DNA of 64,000 nt from JACCXG01 sp963836735. Its GTDB lineage: Bacteria; Acidobacteriota; Vicinamibacteria; Vicinamibacterales; 2-12-FULL-66-21. The stretch lies in assembly GCA_963836735.1 (NCBI GenBank), contig CAWIKP010000040.1, positions 1 to 64,000 on the forward strand. Reading direction: 5' to 3'. A program made the position numbers and the translations under genes. Positions 51,908 to 62,558 of the stretch are shown here, in pieces. Position 1 is the first letter of the stretch. Each line of letters begins with the position of its first letter. The notes beneath the pieces are model-generated. The model had not been told where the DNA came from. It ran no database searches and was given only the letters and a program-made list of their open reading frames with translations.

Positions 51908-52648
51908 CTACTTGACGACGATCGTGTCGCCGGGCTGGAGATAGACGGGCGCGGCCTTGCCCTTGATCGCGTCGTTGTAGTTGAACGTCAGGACCTGCGA
52001 CCCGCGCCGGATCACGATGTTCTTGGTGTCGGCGAAGTCGCGGAAGCCTTTCGCCGCCGCCAGCGCCTGCAGCACGTCCATCTTTCCGACCAGCGGCTGC
52101 GGTCCCGCCGAGTTCACTTCGCCCATCACGTAGATCAGCGGCGGCACGGTCTCGACCACCATCACGGTGACGGTCGGGTTGGACATGTAGGGCTTGAGCG
52201 ACGTCACGATCGCGTCGCGCAGCTCGCTCGGCGTCTGCCCGGCCGCGGCGACGTCGTTCGCGAGCGGAAGCGTGATCTTGCCGTCGGGCCGGATCTGCAC
52301 GCTCTGCGAGAGCTGCGGATCCTTGTAGACCTCGATGCGCAGCTTGTCGCCCGGCACCAGGCGGTAGTCGGAGGAAGTCGCTGCGGTGCGGGTCGCCGTC
52401 GCCGCGGGTGTGGCCGGGGCCGTCGTCGACGGAGCGGCTGGCGTCGTCGACGGAGCGGCTGGCGCTGTCGACGGGGCGGCCGGCGGTGTCGACGGCGTGG
52501 CCGGGGGCGGTGACGGTTTGGCCGTGGCCGTGCCCGACGTGCCGACCGGCTGCGAGGCCGGCCGGGACGGTGCGGCCGGCGGCGTCTGGGCCATCGCCGG
52601 CAAGGTGCTCAGCAGCAACAGCAGGGAGCAGGAGATCGAAGTCTTCAT
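51908..52648 (-). CDS. Wza-type polysaccharide export protein
   Basis: Intact 246-residue polysaccharide biosynthesis/export protein. A signal peptide (MKTSISCSLLLLLSTLPAMA) is followed by a 65-residue Pro/Ala/Ser/Thr linker with repeated PAAPST units, then a Poly_export domain (YRLVPGDKLRIEVYKDPQL) and a SLBB domain (GPQPLVGKMDVLQALAAAKG, YLQPGDTIVVK). No lipobox cysteine is present after the signal peptide. Likely the periplasmic/outer-membrane gate of the export path. Stop codon of the GGDEF-like gene lies 21 bases upstream. Confidence 0.88.
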   Translation of the reverse strand: MKTSISCSLLLLLSTLPAMAQTPPAAPSRPASQPVGTSGTATAKPSPPPATPSTPPAAPSTAPAAPSTTPAAPSTTAPATPAATATRTAATSSDYRLVPGDKLRIEVYKDPQLSQSVQIRPDGKITLPLANDVAAAGQTPSELRDAIVTSLKPYMSNPTVTVMVVETVPPLIYVMGEVNSAGPQPLVGKMDVLQALAAAKGFRDFADTKNIVIRRGSQVLTFNYNDAIKGKAAPVYLQPGDTIVVK

Positions 52649-52669
52649 CGCAACATCCTCTATTGGGCT

Positions 52670-53143
52670 CTATTGGGCGTTCGAAGCATTGCCGCGGTCG
52701 TCGCGGCGCGGGTGAACGGGGCGGGTCTCGGCGGCCCGCCGCAGAGTGTCCGCATCGGCGCCGTGGGTCGGGCAGGTCGCGGCCCCGACTTCGACGACGA
52801 CCGGGGTCTCGAACTCGTAGTGCTGGAAGCGTGCGACCAGTCGATCGACGACTTGCATCGAGTTGTTCAGGTCGGAATCGAGCAGCACCACCGACAGCTG
52901 CCCGTCGGTCGTCTGCGACAGCAGGTCGGTTTCCCGGACCTCGCGGCTGACCAGCCGCGCGACCTCGCGCATCACGTCGGCCTGCGGCACGCGCTCGGGA
53001 TCCCGCGGCGTGGGCTCGACTACGAGGAGCGTCAGGAAGTTCTGTGAACGCACCGCGCGCTTCAACTCGTTGTTGAGCACGAAGTCGAACGCTTCTGGTG
53101 TGAGCACTCGAGAATCCTCTAGCAGGAACGGGTCGCCGGCCAT
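52670..53143 (-). CDS. Degenerate GGDEF-domain protein
   Basis: A small protein of 157 residues with the fold of a GGDEF nucleotide cyclase domain but no GG[D/E]EF motif: the corresponding hairpin reads DGQLSVVLLDSD. Other marks are the leading PEAFDFVLNNELKRAVRSQN helix, LLVVEPTPRD and AATCPTHGADADTLRRAAE. It therefore cannot make cyclic di-GMP and may act as a sensor or partner. The ATG at 53143 overlaps the stop of the sigma-54 activator gene (TGATG), so the two proteins are made together. Confidence 0.7.
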   Translation of the reverse strand: MAGDPFLLEDSRVLTPEAFDFVLNNELKRAVRSQNFLTLLVVEPTPRDPERVPQADVMREVARLVSREVRETDLLSQTTDGQLSVVLLDSDLNNSMQVVDRLVARFQHYEFETPVVVEVGAATCPTHGADADTLRRAAETRPVHPRRDDRGNASNAQ

Positions 53144-54279
53144 CACGACGCTTTGTCCAGCTCCGCTTCCTTGATCTTGTAGAGCAGCGCTTTGTAACTG
53201 ATCCCCAGGATCTCGGCCGCTTCGCGTCGGTTCCACCGCGTCTGCTGCAGCGTGCGGTAGATCAATTCCTTCTCCGCTCCACGCGCCGCCTGGCGCGCGA
53301 TGTCCTTCAGCGATCCGAGCGGTGCCGCGGCACCGGATCGACGGCGACCGGGGCCGCCGCGACGGCGGGCGGCGGTGGGCTGCTGATCGCCGGCACCACG
53401 GCATCCTTCGCCTGCAGCGCCGGAATCGGCCCCGACTTCCTGGTGCGGCCGGCAATCGCCTCGGCCAGCTCGCGGCGGATCGATTCGTCGGTGCCGAGAA
53501 TCACCGCCCGCTTGATCAGGTTCTCCAGCTCCCGCACGTTGCCCGGCCAGTCGTACTCGGCGAACAGGCGGAGCGTGTCGGAGGCGAAGGCCTGGGGCGG
53601 CTTGTTGTAGTGCTCGCAGTACTGCCGCAGGAAGAGCCGCGTCAGCTCGGGAATCTCGTCGCGGCGCTGGCGCAGCGGCGGCAGCGTGATGCAGACCACG
53701 TTGAGACGGAAGAAGAGATCCTCGCGGAACTGCCCGTCGGCGACGGCGAGCTCCAGGTCGCGATTGGTGGCGGCGAGGATCCGGACGTCGACCCGCACGT
53801 CGTTGCGGCTGCCGAGCCGCGCGAACTCGCCATCCTGCAGCACCTGCAGCAGCTTCGACTGCAGCTGCGGCTGCATCTCGCTGATTTCGTCGAGGAACAT
53901 CGTGCCGTGGTTCGCGAACTCGAACTTGCCCGGCTTGTGCTGGATGGCGCCGGTGAACGCGCCGCGCTCGAACCCGAACAGCTCCGACTCGAGCAGCTCC
54001 GACGGGAGCGCCGCGCAGTTGACCTTGACGAACGGCCTCGTCCCGCCGCGGCGACGCCTGGTGGATGGCGCGCGCGACCAGCTCCTTGCCGGTACCGCTC
54101 TCGCCGCGAACCAGCACGGTGACGTCGGTGTCGGCGACGCGCGCGATGAGTTCGTGAACTTCGCGCATCTTCTCGTTGCGGCCGAGCAGGACGCCGGTGA
54201 CCCGAGAGCCGCGGCTCTGCCGCGCCGGTGCGGAATCCGTTGCATCCGTCTCGATGCTGAGCATTTCGTGTTCATTCAT
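53143..54279 (-). CDS. Sigma-54 activator without receiver domain, frame broken
   Basis: NtrC-family protein of about 378 residues lacking a REC domain. AAA+ core: Walker A GESGTGKELVARAIH; GFERGAFTGAIQHKPG carries the GAFTGA loop that contacts sigma-54; Walker B GTMFLDEISEMQ; YDWPGNVRELENLIKR. The C-terminal Fis-type helix-turn-helix is RWNRREAAEILGISYKALLY. Slips near 54045 and 53330. It is preceded by its own strong sigma-54 promoter candidate and followed by the coupled GGDEF-like gene, so its activity may be set by that partner. Confidence 0.87.
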   Translation of the reverse strand: MNEHEMLSIETDATDSAPARQSRGSRVTGVLLGRNEKMREVHELIARVADTDVTVLVRGESGTGKELVARAIHQASPRRDEAVRQGQLRGAPVGAARVGAVRVRARRVHRRHPAQAGQVRVREPRHDVPRRNQRDAAAAAVEAAAGAAGWRVRAARQPQRRAGRRPDPRRHQSRPGARRRRRAVPRGSLLPSQRGLHHAAAAAPAPRRDSRADAALPAAVLRALQQAAPGLRLRHAPPVRRVRLAGQRAGAGEPDQAGGDSRHRRIDPPRAGRGDCRPHQEVGADSGAAGEGCRGAGDQQPTAARRRGGPGRRRSGAAAPLGSLKDIARQAARGAEKELIYRTLQQTRWNRREAAEILGISYKALLYKIKEAELDKAS

Positions 54280-54339
54280 GCCGGAGTCGAACCCCCGATG
54301 GCCCGCAGTAGGTGCAGCACTTCACGGGAGTGCTGTTGA

Positions 54340-54354
54340 GCAAGCCGAATGCCA
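54340..54354 (-). promoter_or_regulatory. Sigma-54 promoter of the receiver-less activator gene
   Basis: The minus strand reads TGGCATTCGGCTTGC: a -24 TGGCA, ten bases from GG to GC and a TTGCT -12. This is the best -24/-12 match in the window. Predicted start near 54328, about 50 bases before the ATG at 54279. Confidence 0.7.
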
Positions 54355-54366
54355 CGAGTGGAAATG

Positions 54367-54384
54367 TTTCCTAACGTTAGGAAA
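54367..54384. promoter_or_regulatory. Perfect 18-bp palindrome upstream of the sigma-54 promoter
   Basis: TTTCCTAACGTTAGGAAA is an exact palindrome (two 9-base halves). It lies 12 bases upstream of the -24 element, between the two activator genes. It is a probable operator; the protein that binds it is unknown. The half-site TTTCC also lies 15-20 bases upstream of the candidate promoters at 56319 and 63847. Confidence 0.55.
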
Positions 54385-54537
54385 ACGCCGGAACCGCTGA
54401 TTCAAACGGTCGCGGTGGGAAGTGCGCGAAACAGCGGGCGGTGGAAGGAGTTTACCCAGAAGAGGGAAGGGGGCAGGGCGGGAGCAGACCGGGAAGGAAT
54501 CAGGGAAGCCGATCGACATCGGCTTCCACCTCGATGC

Positions 54538-56071
<1,534 letters not shown>

Positions 56072-56318
56072 CTATCTCCTGTTATCTCCTGTAGCGCCTG
56101 CCAGGATTCCGGAACTCGTCCGGTCAGCGTGTGTAAGCAACGTTACATCTCTCCCACGGTTGTGCCAAGGCATTCAAGAGTTGTACCTCAACAGCGCCGG
56201 CTCCAGAACACGGAAGGGGAAAGATCGGTAACGGGTTGCTCGTACGAGCGCCATACAGGATGAGCCGAATTCGCGAAGTATTTCGATTCCCAGGGAGTTT
56301 CCTCAGACACCCGCGGCG

Positions 56319-56334
56319 TGGCACAGCCCTTGAA
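56319..56334 (+). promoter_or_regulatory. Sigma-54 promoter candidate for the small exosortase-tail protein
   Basis: TGGCACAGCCCTTGAA: perfect TGGCAC -24 part, correct spacing, but TTGA instead of TTGC at -12. Predicted start near 56345, 90 bases before the ATG at 56437. It lies in the 365-base gene-free region 56072-56436; the rest of that region shows no gene. Confidence 0.5.
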
Positions 56335-56436
56335 CTACGACCGGCATACCGGTGAGCGCAGATGCTCGAACCGAGAGATAGAGATGACCGAAGAAGTTTC
56401 GGATGTCAGGGCGACGGAGAGAGAGGACCCACGGTG

Positions 56437-56661
56437 ATGCGCAGGCGGTTCCTAACACTGACACTCGCCGGTCTGGCGATCGCGACGACGGCGTCAGGCG
56501 CCTCGTCGGCATCGCACGACGAGACGTCTGTGAATGCCGCCCCGACCGTGGCGGTCCATCGCGTCGGTCTGGCAGTCCCGGCCATCCGCGACGAGGCGGC
56601 CATGGTCCTGGTCGGGACCATGTTGATCGGGCTGGGCGCCGCGGTGCGCCGCGCCGCCTGA
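56437..56661 (+). CDS. Small secreted protein with PEP-CTERM-like tail
   Basis: A 74-residue protein. The signal peptide is RRRFLTLTLAGLAIATTASG; a short Ser/Thr/Val spacer follows. The C-terminal 28 residues (VPAIRDEAAMVLVGTMLIGL and then GAAVRRAA) have the layout of an exosortase sorting signal: a VP-type motif, an acidic residue, one hydrophobic helix and a basic end. The canonical Pro-Glu-Pro is absent, so it is a variant or a single-helix protein. The start is ATG 56437; the GTG just before it is an alternative. It lies behind a sigma-54 candidate and before a strong terminator. Confidence 0.6.
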   Translation: MRRRFLTLTLAGLAIATTASGASSASHDETSVNAAPTVAVHRVGLAVPAIRDEAAMVLVGTMLIGLGAAVRRAA

Positions 56662-56722
56662 AACGGCTTTCGGGGCCCCTGCTGCGGCGTATGGTCCGCA
56701 CCTGGGGTGCCGCCCCCGAATG

Positions 56723-56762
56723 GACCGCAGAGACTCGTCGAGTCTCTGCGGTCGTTTCTTTG
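56723..56762 (+). terminator. Rho-independent terminator after the small secreted-protein gene
   Basis: Stem GACCGCAGAGACT/AGTCTCTGCGGTC (13 bp, extended by an inner C-G) with loop GTC, followed by GTTTCTTTGTT. One of the strongest terminators in the window. Confidence 0.92.
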
Positions 56763-56805
56763 TTCGATCGACGACTGCGTCTCTATCCTTCTATTCGGCG
56801 CCATC

Positions 56806-58486
56806 ATGAAATCACTCGCCTTCGCGCTGTTCCTCAGCGCGGCAGCCCAGGCGCTGCCCGCAACGGTCGAGGTGTCGCCACCCGTCGAGGGCCCCGCTGC
56901 CATCCGCGTTGCGGCCGGCGGCGATCTGCAGGCCGCGCTCGATCGCGCGAACGCCGGGCGACGTCGATCGAGCTCGCGAGCGGCGCGACGTTCACCGGGA
57001 ATTTCGTCCTGCCCGCAAAGCCTGGTAATCGTTACACCATCCTGCGAACCGCGCCGACCGCGGGACTTCCAGATGCCGACAGCCGAATCACGCCGGCGCA
57101 CGCCGACAAGCTCGCGAAGATTCAGTCCCCGAACAGCGCCCCGGCGCTTCGGACCGCAGACGGCAGCCATCACTGGCGGCTGATGCTCCTCGAGCTCGGA
57201 CCGACCGGCTCGGCCTCCGGCGACATCGTGGTCCTCGGTGATGCATCGGCGGCGCAGTCGACCAGCCCGGGAATGCCGCACGATCTGGTCATCGATCGGT
57301 GCTACATCCACGGCGACCCGGCCCGAGGACAGAAGCGCGGCATGGCGATGAATGGCGCGGACAATCATCATCATCGGGTCCTACATCTCGGACATCAAAT
57401 CGACGAGCCAGGATGCCCAGGCCATCGCCGGCTGGAGCGGGACGGGACCATTTCGCGTCGAGAACAACTATCTCGAAGCCTCCGGAGAGAACTTCATGCT
57501 CGGCGGCGCCACGCCCGGCGCTCAGGGCCTCGTGCCGTCGGACCTGGTGTTCCGACGGAATCACGTCGCACGGCCGGCTGCGTGGCGGTCGGAGAAATGG
57601 GTCGTCAAGAACCTCTTCGAGCTCAAGAACGCGCGCCGCGTCCTCGTCGAAGGCAATCTCTTCGAGAACAACTGGGTCGATGGACAGCCGGGCTACGCGA
57701 TCGTGTTCACACCGCGCGGCGAAGGCGGCGCCGCGCCGTGGGCGACGATCGAAGACGTGACCTTCCGCTACAACATCGTCAGGAACTCGTCCGCGGCGTT
57801 CAACCTGCTCGCGCGCGACAACAACGGCCCCAGCGGGACGATGCGGCGGGTGCGGATCGCCGACAACCTGATATACGCCATCGACCGATCGGAATGGGGT
57901 GGGAACGGCACCTTCATGCAGATCGGGGAAGGGCCGTCCGAGGTCACCGTCGAGCACAATACGATCATTCACAGCGGCAATGTGCTGACCGCCTACGGCG
58001 GATCGCGGGATGCGCCGAGCGTGGCGGAACGCTTCGTCTTCCGCAACAACATCAGTCCGCACAACCAGAACGGCGTCATCGGCCAGGGACTCGGGGTCGG
58101 CAGCGACTCGATCAACGCGTTCTTTCCGGGCGCGGTTGTTCCTCCGCAACGCGCTCGCCGGCGGGCGGGCCTCGCGCTATCCGGGCGACAACCTGTTCCC
58201 CGACATGGACCGCTTCGCGCAGCAGTTCGTCAATTACAGCGGCCACGACTACCGCCTCAGGAGTGACAGCGAATTCCGCCGCGCCGCGACCGACGGCGCC
58301 GATCTCGGCGTGAATTTCGTGACGCTGGTGCGGACGATTGGGGCCCGCGCGCGCGAGTGGCTCGGACTGGCGCCGTCAGGCGCCGTAGCCTCGTCGGCCT
58401 GTCGACGATCACCGCGCTCGGTCTTACACACCTGTAACCGCCGCATATCGCGACGACTCGGTTCCTTTCTCCATACAGCTGAGTAG
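56806..58486 (+). CDS. Exported right-handed beta-helix protein (copy 1), frame broken
   Basis: Secreted parallel beta-helix protein of the pectate-lyase-like fold. Signal peptide MKSLAFALFLSAAAQA at ATG 56806. Repeated coils include RTIIIIGSYISDIKSTSQDA, FRVENNYLEASGENFMLGGA, WVVKNLFELKNARRVLVEGN and VEHNTIIHSGNVLTAYGG. Slips near 56960, 57355 and 58135. It is a close paralogue of the next gene and may bind or cleave a polysaccharide; no catalytic residues can be assigned. The C-terminal 45 residues after LGLAPSG are atypical, so the end is uncertain. Confidence 0.75.
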
Positions 58487-58564
58487 TGAGCGCGAACGCT
58501 CTCGTGCCGTCCGTGCGCCGAGCTCGACCGGAAATCGCGCGCGTTTTCATCGCCGTACAGCCTC

Positions 58565-58580
58565 TGGCGGGCCCCTTGCT
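58565..58580 (+). promoter_or_regulatory. Sigma-54 promoter of the second beta-helix gene
   Basis: TGGCGGGCCCCTTGCT: TGG at 58565-58567, GC at 58578-58579, ten bases apart, TTGCT at -12. Predicted start near 58591, about 27 bases before the likely TTG start codon. A similar but weaker sequence (CGGGGCCCCTGCTGC) lies at 56671 ahead of the first copy, but a terminator follows it. Confidence 0.6.
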
Positions 58581-58617
58581 GTGCCGTACGGCTTCGTCAC
58601 ACAGAAGAGGTTGTCCA

Positions 58618-61340
58618 TTGTTCAAACTGGTCAGCTGCCGGGCACGTCTGTCTGCTTTGTCATGTTCCTGTTCGATCGCCGCATCGCGCGCTCGAGGCCG
58701 CGACGCGCACCGTCTGCGCGAGCGGATGCGCTTATACCGATCTTCAGGCGGCCATCGACGCCGCCGTCGTACGGCGACACCATCCTGCTTCGCGCCGGTG
58801 AGACCTTCGTTGGCCACTTCAAGCTTCGCGCGAAGTCCGGGACAGGGGTGATCGTCATCCGCGGTGACGCGCCAGCGAGCGAGCTGCCCGGGCGATGGCG
58901 TGAGGCTGGTTCCGTCGACGCGACCCGGTGGCAACACCGCGATCTCACGTCTTGCCCGCATCGTCGGTCGTGGCGGCCTGTACAAGACGCACGCCGCTCC
59001 TGCGCACCGACGCCGGCGCGCACGGCTACGTCATCCAGTTCATCGACTTCGATGGCGTGTCGCAGCTGGGCTATGAGACGCTGATCCAGATAGGGACGGA
59101 CACGACCGCCACGCCGCCAACCGACATCACCTTCGATCGCGTCTACGTGCACGGCCACCGCTACAAGGGACAGAAGCGCGGCATGGCACTCCATGGCAAG
59201 CGCATCAGCGTGCTCAACAGCTACATCTCCGATATCAAAGCCATCCGCACCGACTCACAGGCGATCAACGGCTACAACGGCGCGGGGCCGTTCACCATCG
59301 AGAACAACTACATCGAGGGCGCGTCCGAGAACGTGATGTTCGGCGGAGCCGATCCGGCAGTGACCAACCTCGTGCCGTCCGACATCGTGCTGCGGCGCAA
59401 TCACCTGTTCAAGCCACTCGCCTGGCGCAACCCGATTCTGGCGGCGCCCGGCGGTGTTCGCGCATCGGCGGGCACCGGTGGATCGCTCGCGTCCGGCACA
59501 CACTACTTCCGGGTGGTGGCGGTGATGGCATCGGCATCCACGAGCGCCGTGTCCGCGCCGTCGTCGGAAGTGTCTGCCACCGTCGCCGCCGGTGGTCGCG
59601 TGACGGTCACTTGGAGCGCAGTGCCGGGCGCCGACAAGTACCGCGTCTATCGCGGCACCACCTCCGGTGGGCAATCGAAGTACCTCGAGACGACGGCGAC
59701 CAGCTTCGCCTACCCGGGCAGCGGCGAGATCGCGGGAACCCCCGCGACGAGCGGCACGAAGTGGGTCGTGAAGAATCACTTCGAGCTCAAGAATGCCCAG
59801 CGCGTGACCGTCGAGGGCAACCTGTTCGAGAACAACTGGGCCGCCGGACAGGCCGGCTACTCGATCATGCTGACGCCCCGCAACAGCGGCTCCGCTCCCT
59901 GGACGCGGGTTCAGGATGTCAGCTTCACCAACAACATCGTCCGGCACGTGGCCGCCGTGGTGAACATCGCCGGGTTCGACGACTCGGATCCGACCGAGCG
60001 CACCGAGCACATCACCTTCCGCAACAACCTGTTCGAGGATGTGAATGTCTCGGCATACGGCACCAACGCCAAGGCGCTGCTGGTCGGTGATGGGGCAGCC
60101 TATCTCGTGTTCGACCGCAACACGATCATTCATACCAACAGCTCCGTGCTCTTTGCCTATGGTGCGGCGATGCCGGGGCTGGTCTACACGAACAACCTGT
60201 CGCAGCATCACAAGTACGGAATCATGGGCGACGGGGCGAGCCCGGGGAAACCGACGCATCGCGAAGTACTTCCCCGGCGGCGTAGTCCAGTGCAACGTGC
60301 TGGCGGGCGGCAGCGCGTCTCTGTACCCGACGCCAAATGCATTCCCGACTGTCGCGGAGTGGAATGCGGGGTTCGTCAATCCGTCCGCAGGCGACTACCG
60401 TGTCGCGCCGGGCAGCGTCCTCGAGAAATCCGGGTGCAACGGTGCCGTTCCCGGAGCGGACCTCGCGGCGCTCAACGCCGCGATCGCCGGCAATCCGGTC
60501 GCTGAGCCGCCGCCGATCGAGCCGGCCAACGTGGCGCCGATTGCTGACGCCGGCGGGCCTTACACGGCCTCGGTCGGCGCGCTCATCTCGGCTGACGGAA
60601 CCGGCTCGCGCGATCCCGATGGTGCGGTGCTCGATTATCTGTGGTCGTGGGGTGACGAGGTGCTGGTGCGCGCCGCCGATCTGCCGGCCACGGCGATCCA
60701 CGGAACCGAGTGGAAGAAGTCCGCGATCAGCGATGCCGCCGGCGGGGCGATGCTGCTGAATCCGGACAAGGGCGCGGCCAAGCGTGCTTCGGCGCTGGCG
60801 TCCCCCGGCAGCTACGTCGAGTTCACGGTCAACGTCGCCGCGGGAGTGCCTTACCGGCTCTGGCTGCGCAGCCGCGCGAGCGGCAACTCTTACAACAACG
60901 ACTCGCTCTACGTGCAGTTCAACGGAGCTGTCGATGCTGCCGGTGCGGCCGTCGCGCGGATTGGTACCACCTCCGCGCTGGCCATCATTCTCGAAGACCG
61001 CGGTGATGCGGGGGTCTCGGGCTGGGGCTGGAGCGATGCGGGATATGGTGCGGATGCGCCGCCGGTGTATTTCGCGCAGACCGGGCCTCAGACCATCCGG
61101 CTGCAGCAGCGGGAAGACGGCATCGGCTGGGATCAGCTGATCCTGAGCAGCGCAGCATACCCGTCATTGCCTGGGGCGAAGAAGAACGACACGACGATTG
61201 TCGACGAGAACCTTGGCACATCGACTGGTGTCAGCGCGGCCCACCGCTATGCGCTGCCCGGAACGTATCCGATCGTGCTGACGGTGACCGACGCCGCAGG
61301 CGCGAGCGCGGTCAGCGCGACGACGGTTGTCGTGAAATAA
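58618..61340 (+). CDS. Exported beta-helix protein with FN3-like, PKD and CBM-like modules (copy 2), frame broken
   Basis: Multidomain secreted protein of about 900 residues. TTG start at 58618 (AGAAGAGG upstream) gives a leader. The helix coils parallel copy 1 (LNSYISDIKAIRTDSQAING; WVVKNHFELKNAQRVTVEGN). An FN3-like module of about 105 residues (VTVTWSAVPGADKYRVYRGT, 59440-59750) is inserted in one loop. The C-terminal PKD domain (FROM GGPYTASVGALISADGTGS to YPIVLTVTDAAGAS) is split after LDYLWSWGDE by the CBM-like module (NPDKGAAKRASALASPGSYV; LQQREDGIGWDQLILSS) also present at 32712-34085. Slips near 58680, 58780, 58880, 58995 and 60255. Confidence 0.78.
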
Positions 61341-61345
61341 GGGGC

Positions 61346-62350
61346 TTACAGTGAGCCGGCCGCTACCGACGCTTCGTGAGTCTCGGGTTTCGCCGACGTT
61401 GCCGGCATCGGGTACGTCGCGATGATCCCGTAGTGATCGGAGGCCGTCGGATCGCCGGGGGCCTCGGGCACGGCGAACCGGGTGATGTCGGCCGGCACGA
61501 GCCGGGGCGAGGACCAGGCGTAGTCGATCCGCTTCCAGGCGTAGCCCTCAGGGGAGCCGCAGCCTTTGCGATTGGTCATGCCGGTGAACCCTTCGGCGCC
61601 GCCGTGAATCCGGGGCCAGGCATCGATGTAGCCGGCAGCGCGCAGCCTCGGGATTCCGGTGGGGTTTGGACTCTGGCCGCAGTGCCCGGTTCCTTCCCAG
61701 ACGTTGAGATCGCCGATCAGCACGTGCGGTTCGCTGCCCGCCGTCTGCGTCATGAACTCCAGCGTCTGCTCCGCCTGCCTGTCGTAAGTGGCGTCCTTGT
61801 CGGGACCGGTGCCGAACCAGTGTGCCGAGTACATGAGGATGGAGGCGCCGCAGGAGGCATCCGTGCAGACCGGGACCCGCACGACCCACATCGTGTCCTT
61901 GGGATTGGGATTTTTCGAGGTGTCGAGTTCCTGCCACGCCTCCGGCCCGGCGAAGCCATAACGAGCGACCACGGCCAGACCGTTGCGCGACGATGTTTTC
62001 GCCGTCCATCCGAGAAGCTGGCGGACGTTTTCCGGCGAGCCGCAGAGCCACGCTTCGGCGAGACCGAGCGCAACGACGGCCGGGTCGTTCTTCACCGCTT
62101 TGACCAGTTCCCGCTGCACCAGGCCGACGCCCCACGCATTCACGCGCTGGGTCGTGTCGGTGCAGTTCTGGGTATCCGTGAACAGCGCGGGCCTGCCGGG
62201 CAGGCCCTCTTCGCCCTTCCCGGATTGGATGTTGAAGAACGCCAGTTTGACGGAGGCCGGCGCGGCCGCGAAGCCGGCAAGCCCGAGAAGGCTGAGCAGA
62301 AGCACCCCGAGACGCACCCTCGCATTATCACGCGAGATCACGCGAGCCAT
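61346..62350 (-). CDS. Exported endonuclease/exonuclease/phosphatase-family protein
   Basis: Intact EEP-fold protein of about 334 residues. A signal peptide (VRLGVLLLSLLGLAGFAAAP) follows the ATG at 62350. Motifs: KLAFFNIQSGKGEEG (Asn), ALGLAEAWLCGS (Glu), LMYSAHWFGTG, IGDLNVWEGTGHCG (Asp, Asn) and TASDHYGIIATYP (Asp, His). Several cysteines (QNCTDTT, PVCTDASCGAS, GHCG, KGCGSPEG) suggest disulfides. It converges on the beta-helix gene, with 5 bases between stops. It could hydrolyse DNA, sphingolipid or a phosphodiester of the polymer; it lacks the CBM-like module of the other EEP protein. Confidence 0.85.
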   Translation of the reverse strand: MARVISRDNARVRLGVLLLSLLGLAGFAAAPASVKLAFFNIQSGKGEEGLPGRPALFTDTQNCTDTTQRVNAWGVGLVQRELVKAVKNDPAVVALGLAEAWLCGSPENVRQLLGWTAKTSSRNGLAVVARYGFAGPEAWQELDTSKNPNPKDTMWVVRVPVCTDASCGASILMYSAHWFGTGPDKDATYDRQAEQTLEFMTQTAGSEPHVLIGDLNVWEGTGHCGQSPNPTGIPRLRAAGYIDAWPRIHGGAEGFTGMTNRKGCGSPEGYAWKRIDYAWSSPRLVPADITRFAVPEAPGDPTASDHYGIIATYPMPATSAKPETHEASVAAGSL

Positions 62351-62558
62351 ATACTTCCACCTCGCTGAATCGACAGCGCGCTCGAAGCCGGGCCTTCCGA
62401 AGCTCAACAGGGTCGTTTAGGGTGAAGGGCTGAAAAAACTTCCTACACGATCTCGACTGGACGGCGGCCGTTGCCGTTGGTAACTCGCCTATTCAAAGCA
62501 GTTAACGCGGTCGAGCTTGCGGTACATCAATTGCTGACGTTGCTGGCTGAGAGGGCTG

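Noticed and set aside
54282..54360. tRNA-like pattern on the minus strand (7-bp stem with 7-base loop and a GGGGGTTCGACTCC stretch)
   Set aside because: The loop has C, not T, at the position before the anticodon, the T-arm stem does not pair well, and there is no acceptor stem. It is the leader of the activator gene.
56671..56686. Sigma-54 promoter for the first beta-helix gene
   Set aside because: GG-N10-GC spacing is met, but the -24 part is poor and a strong terminator at 56723-56762 lies between it and the gene.
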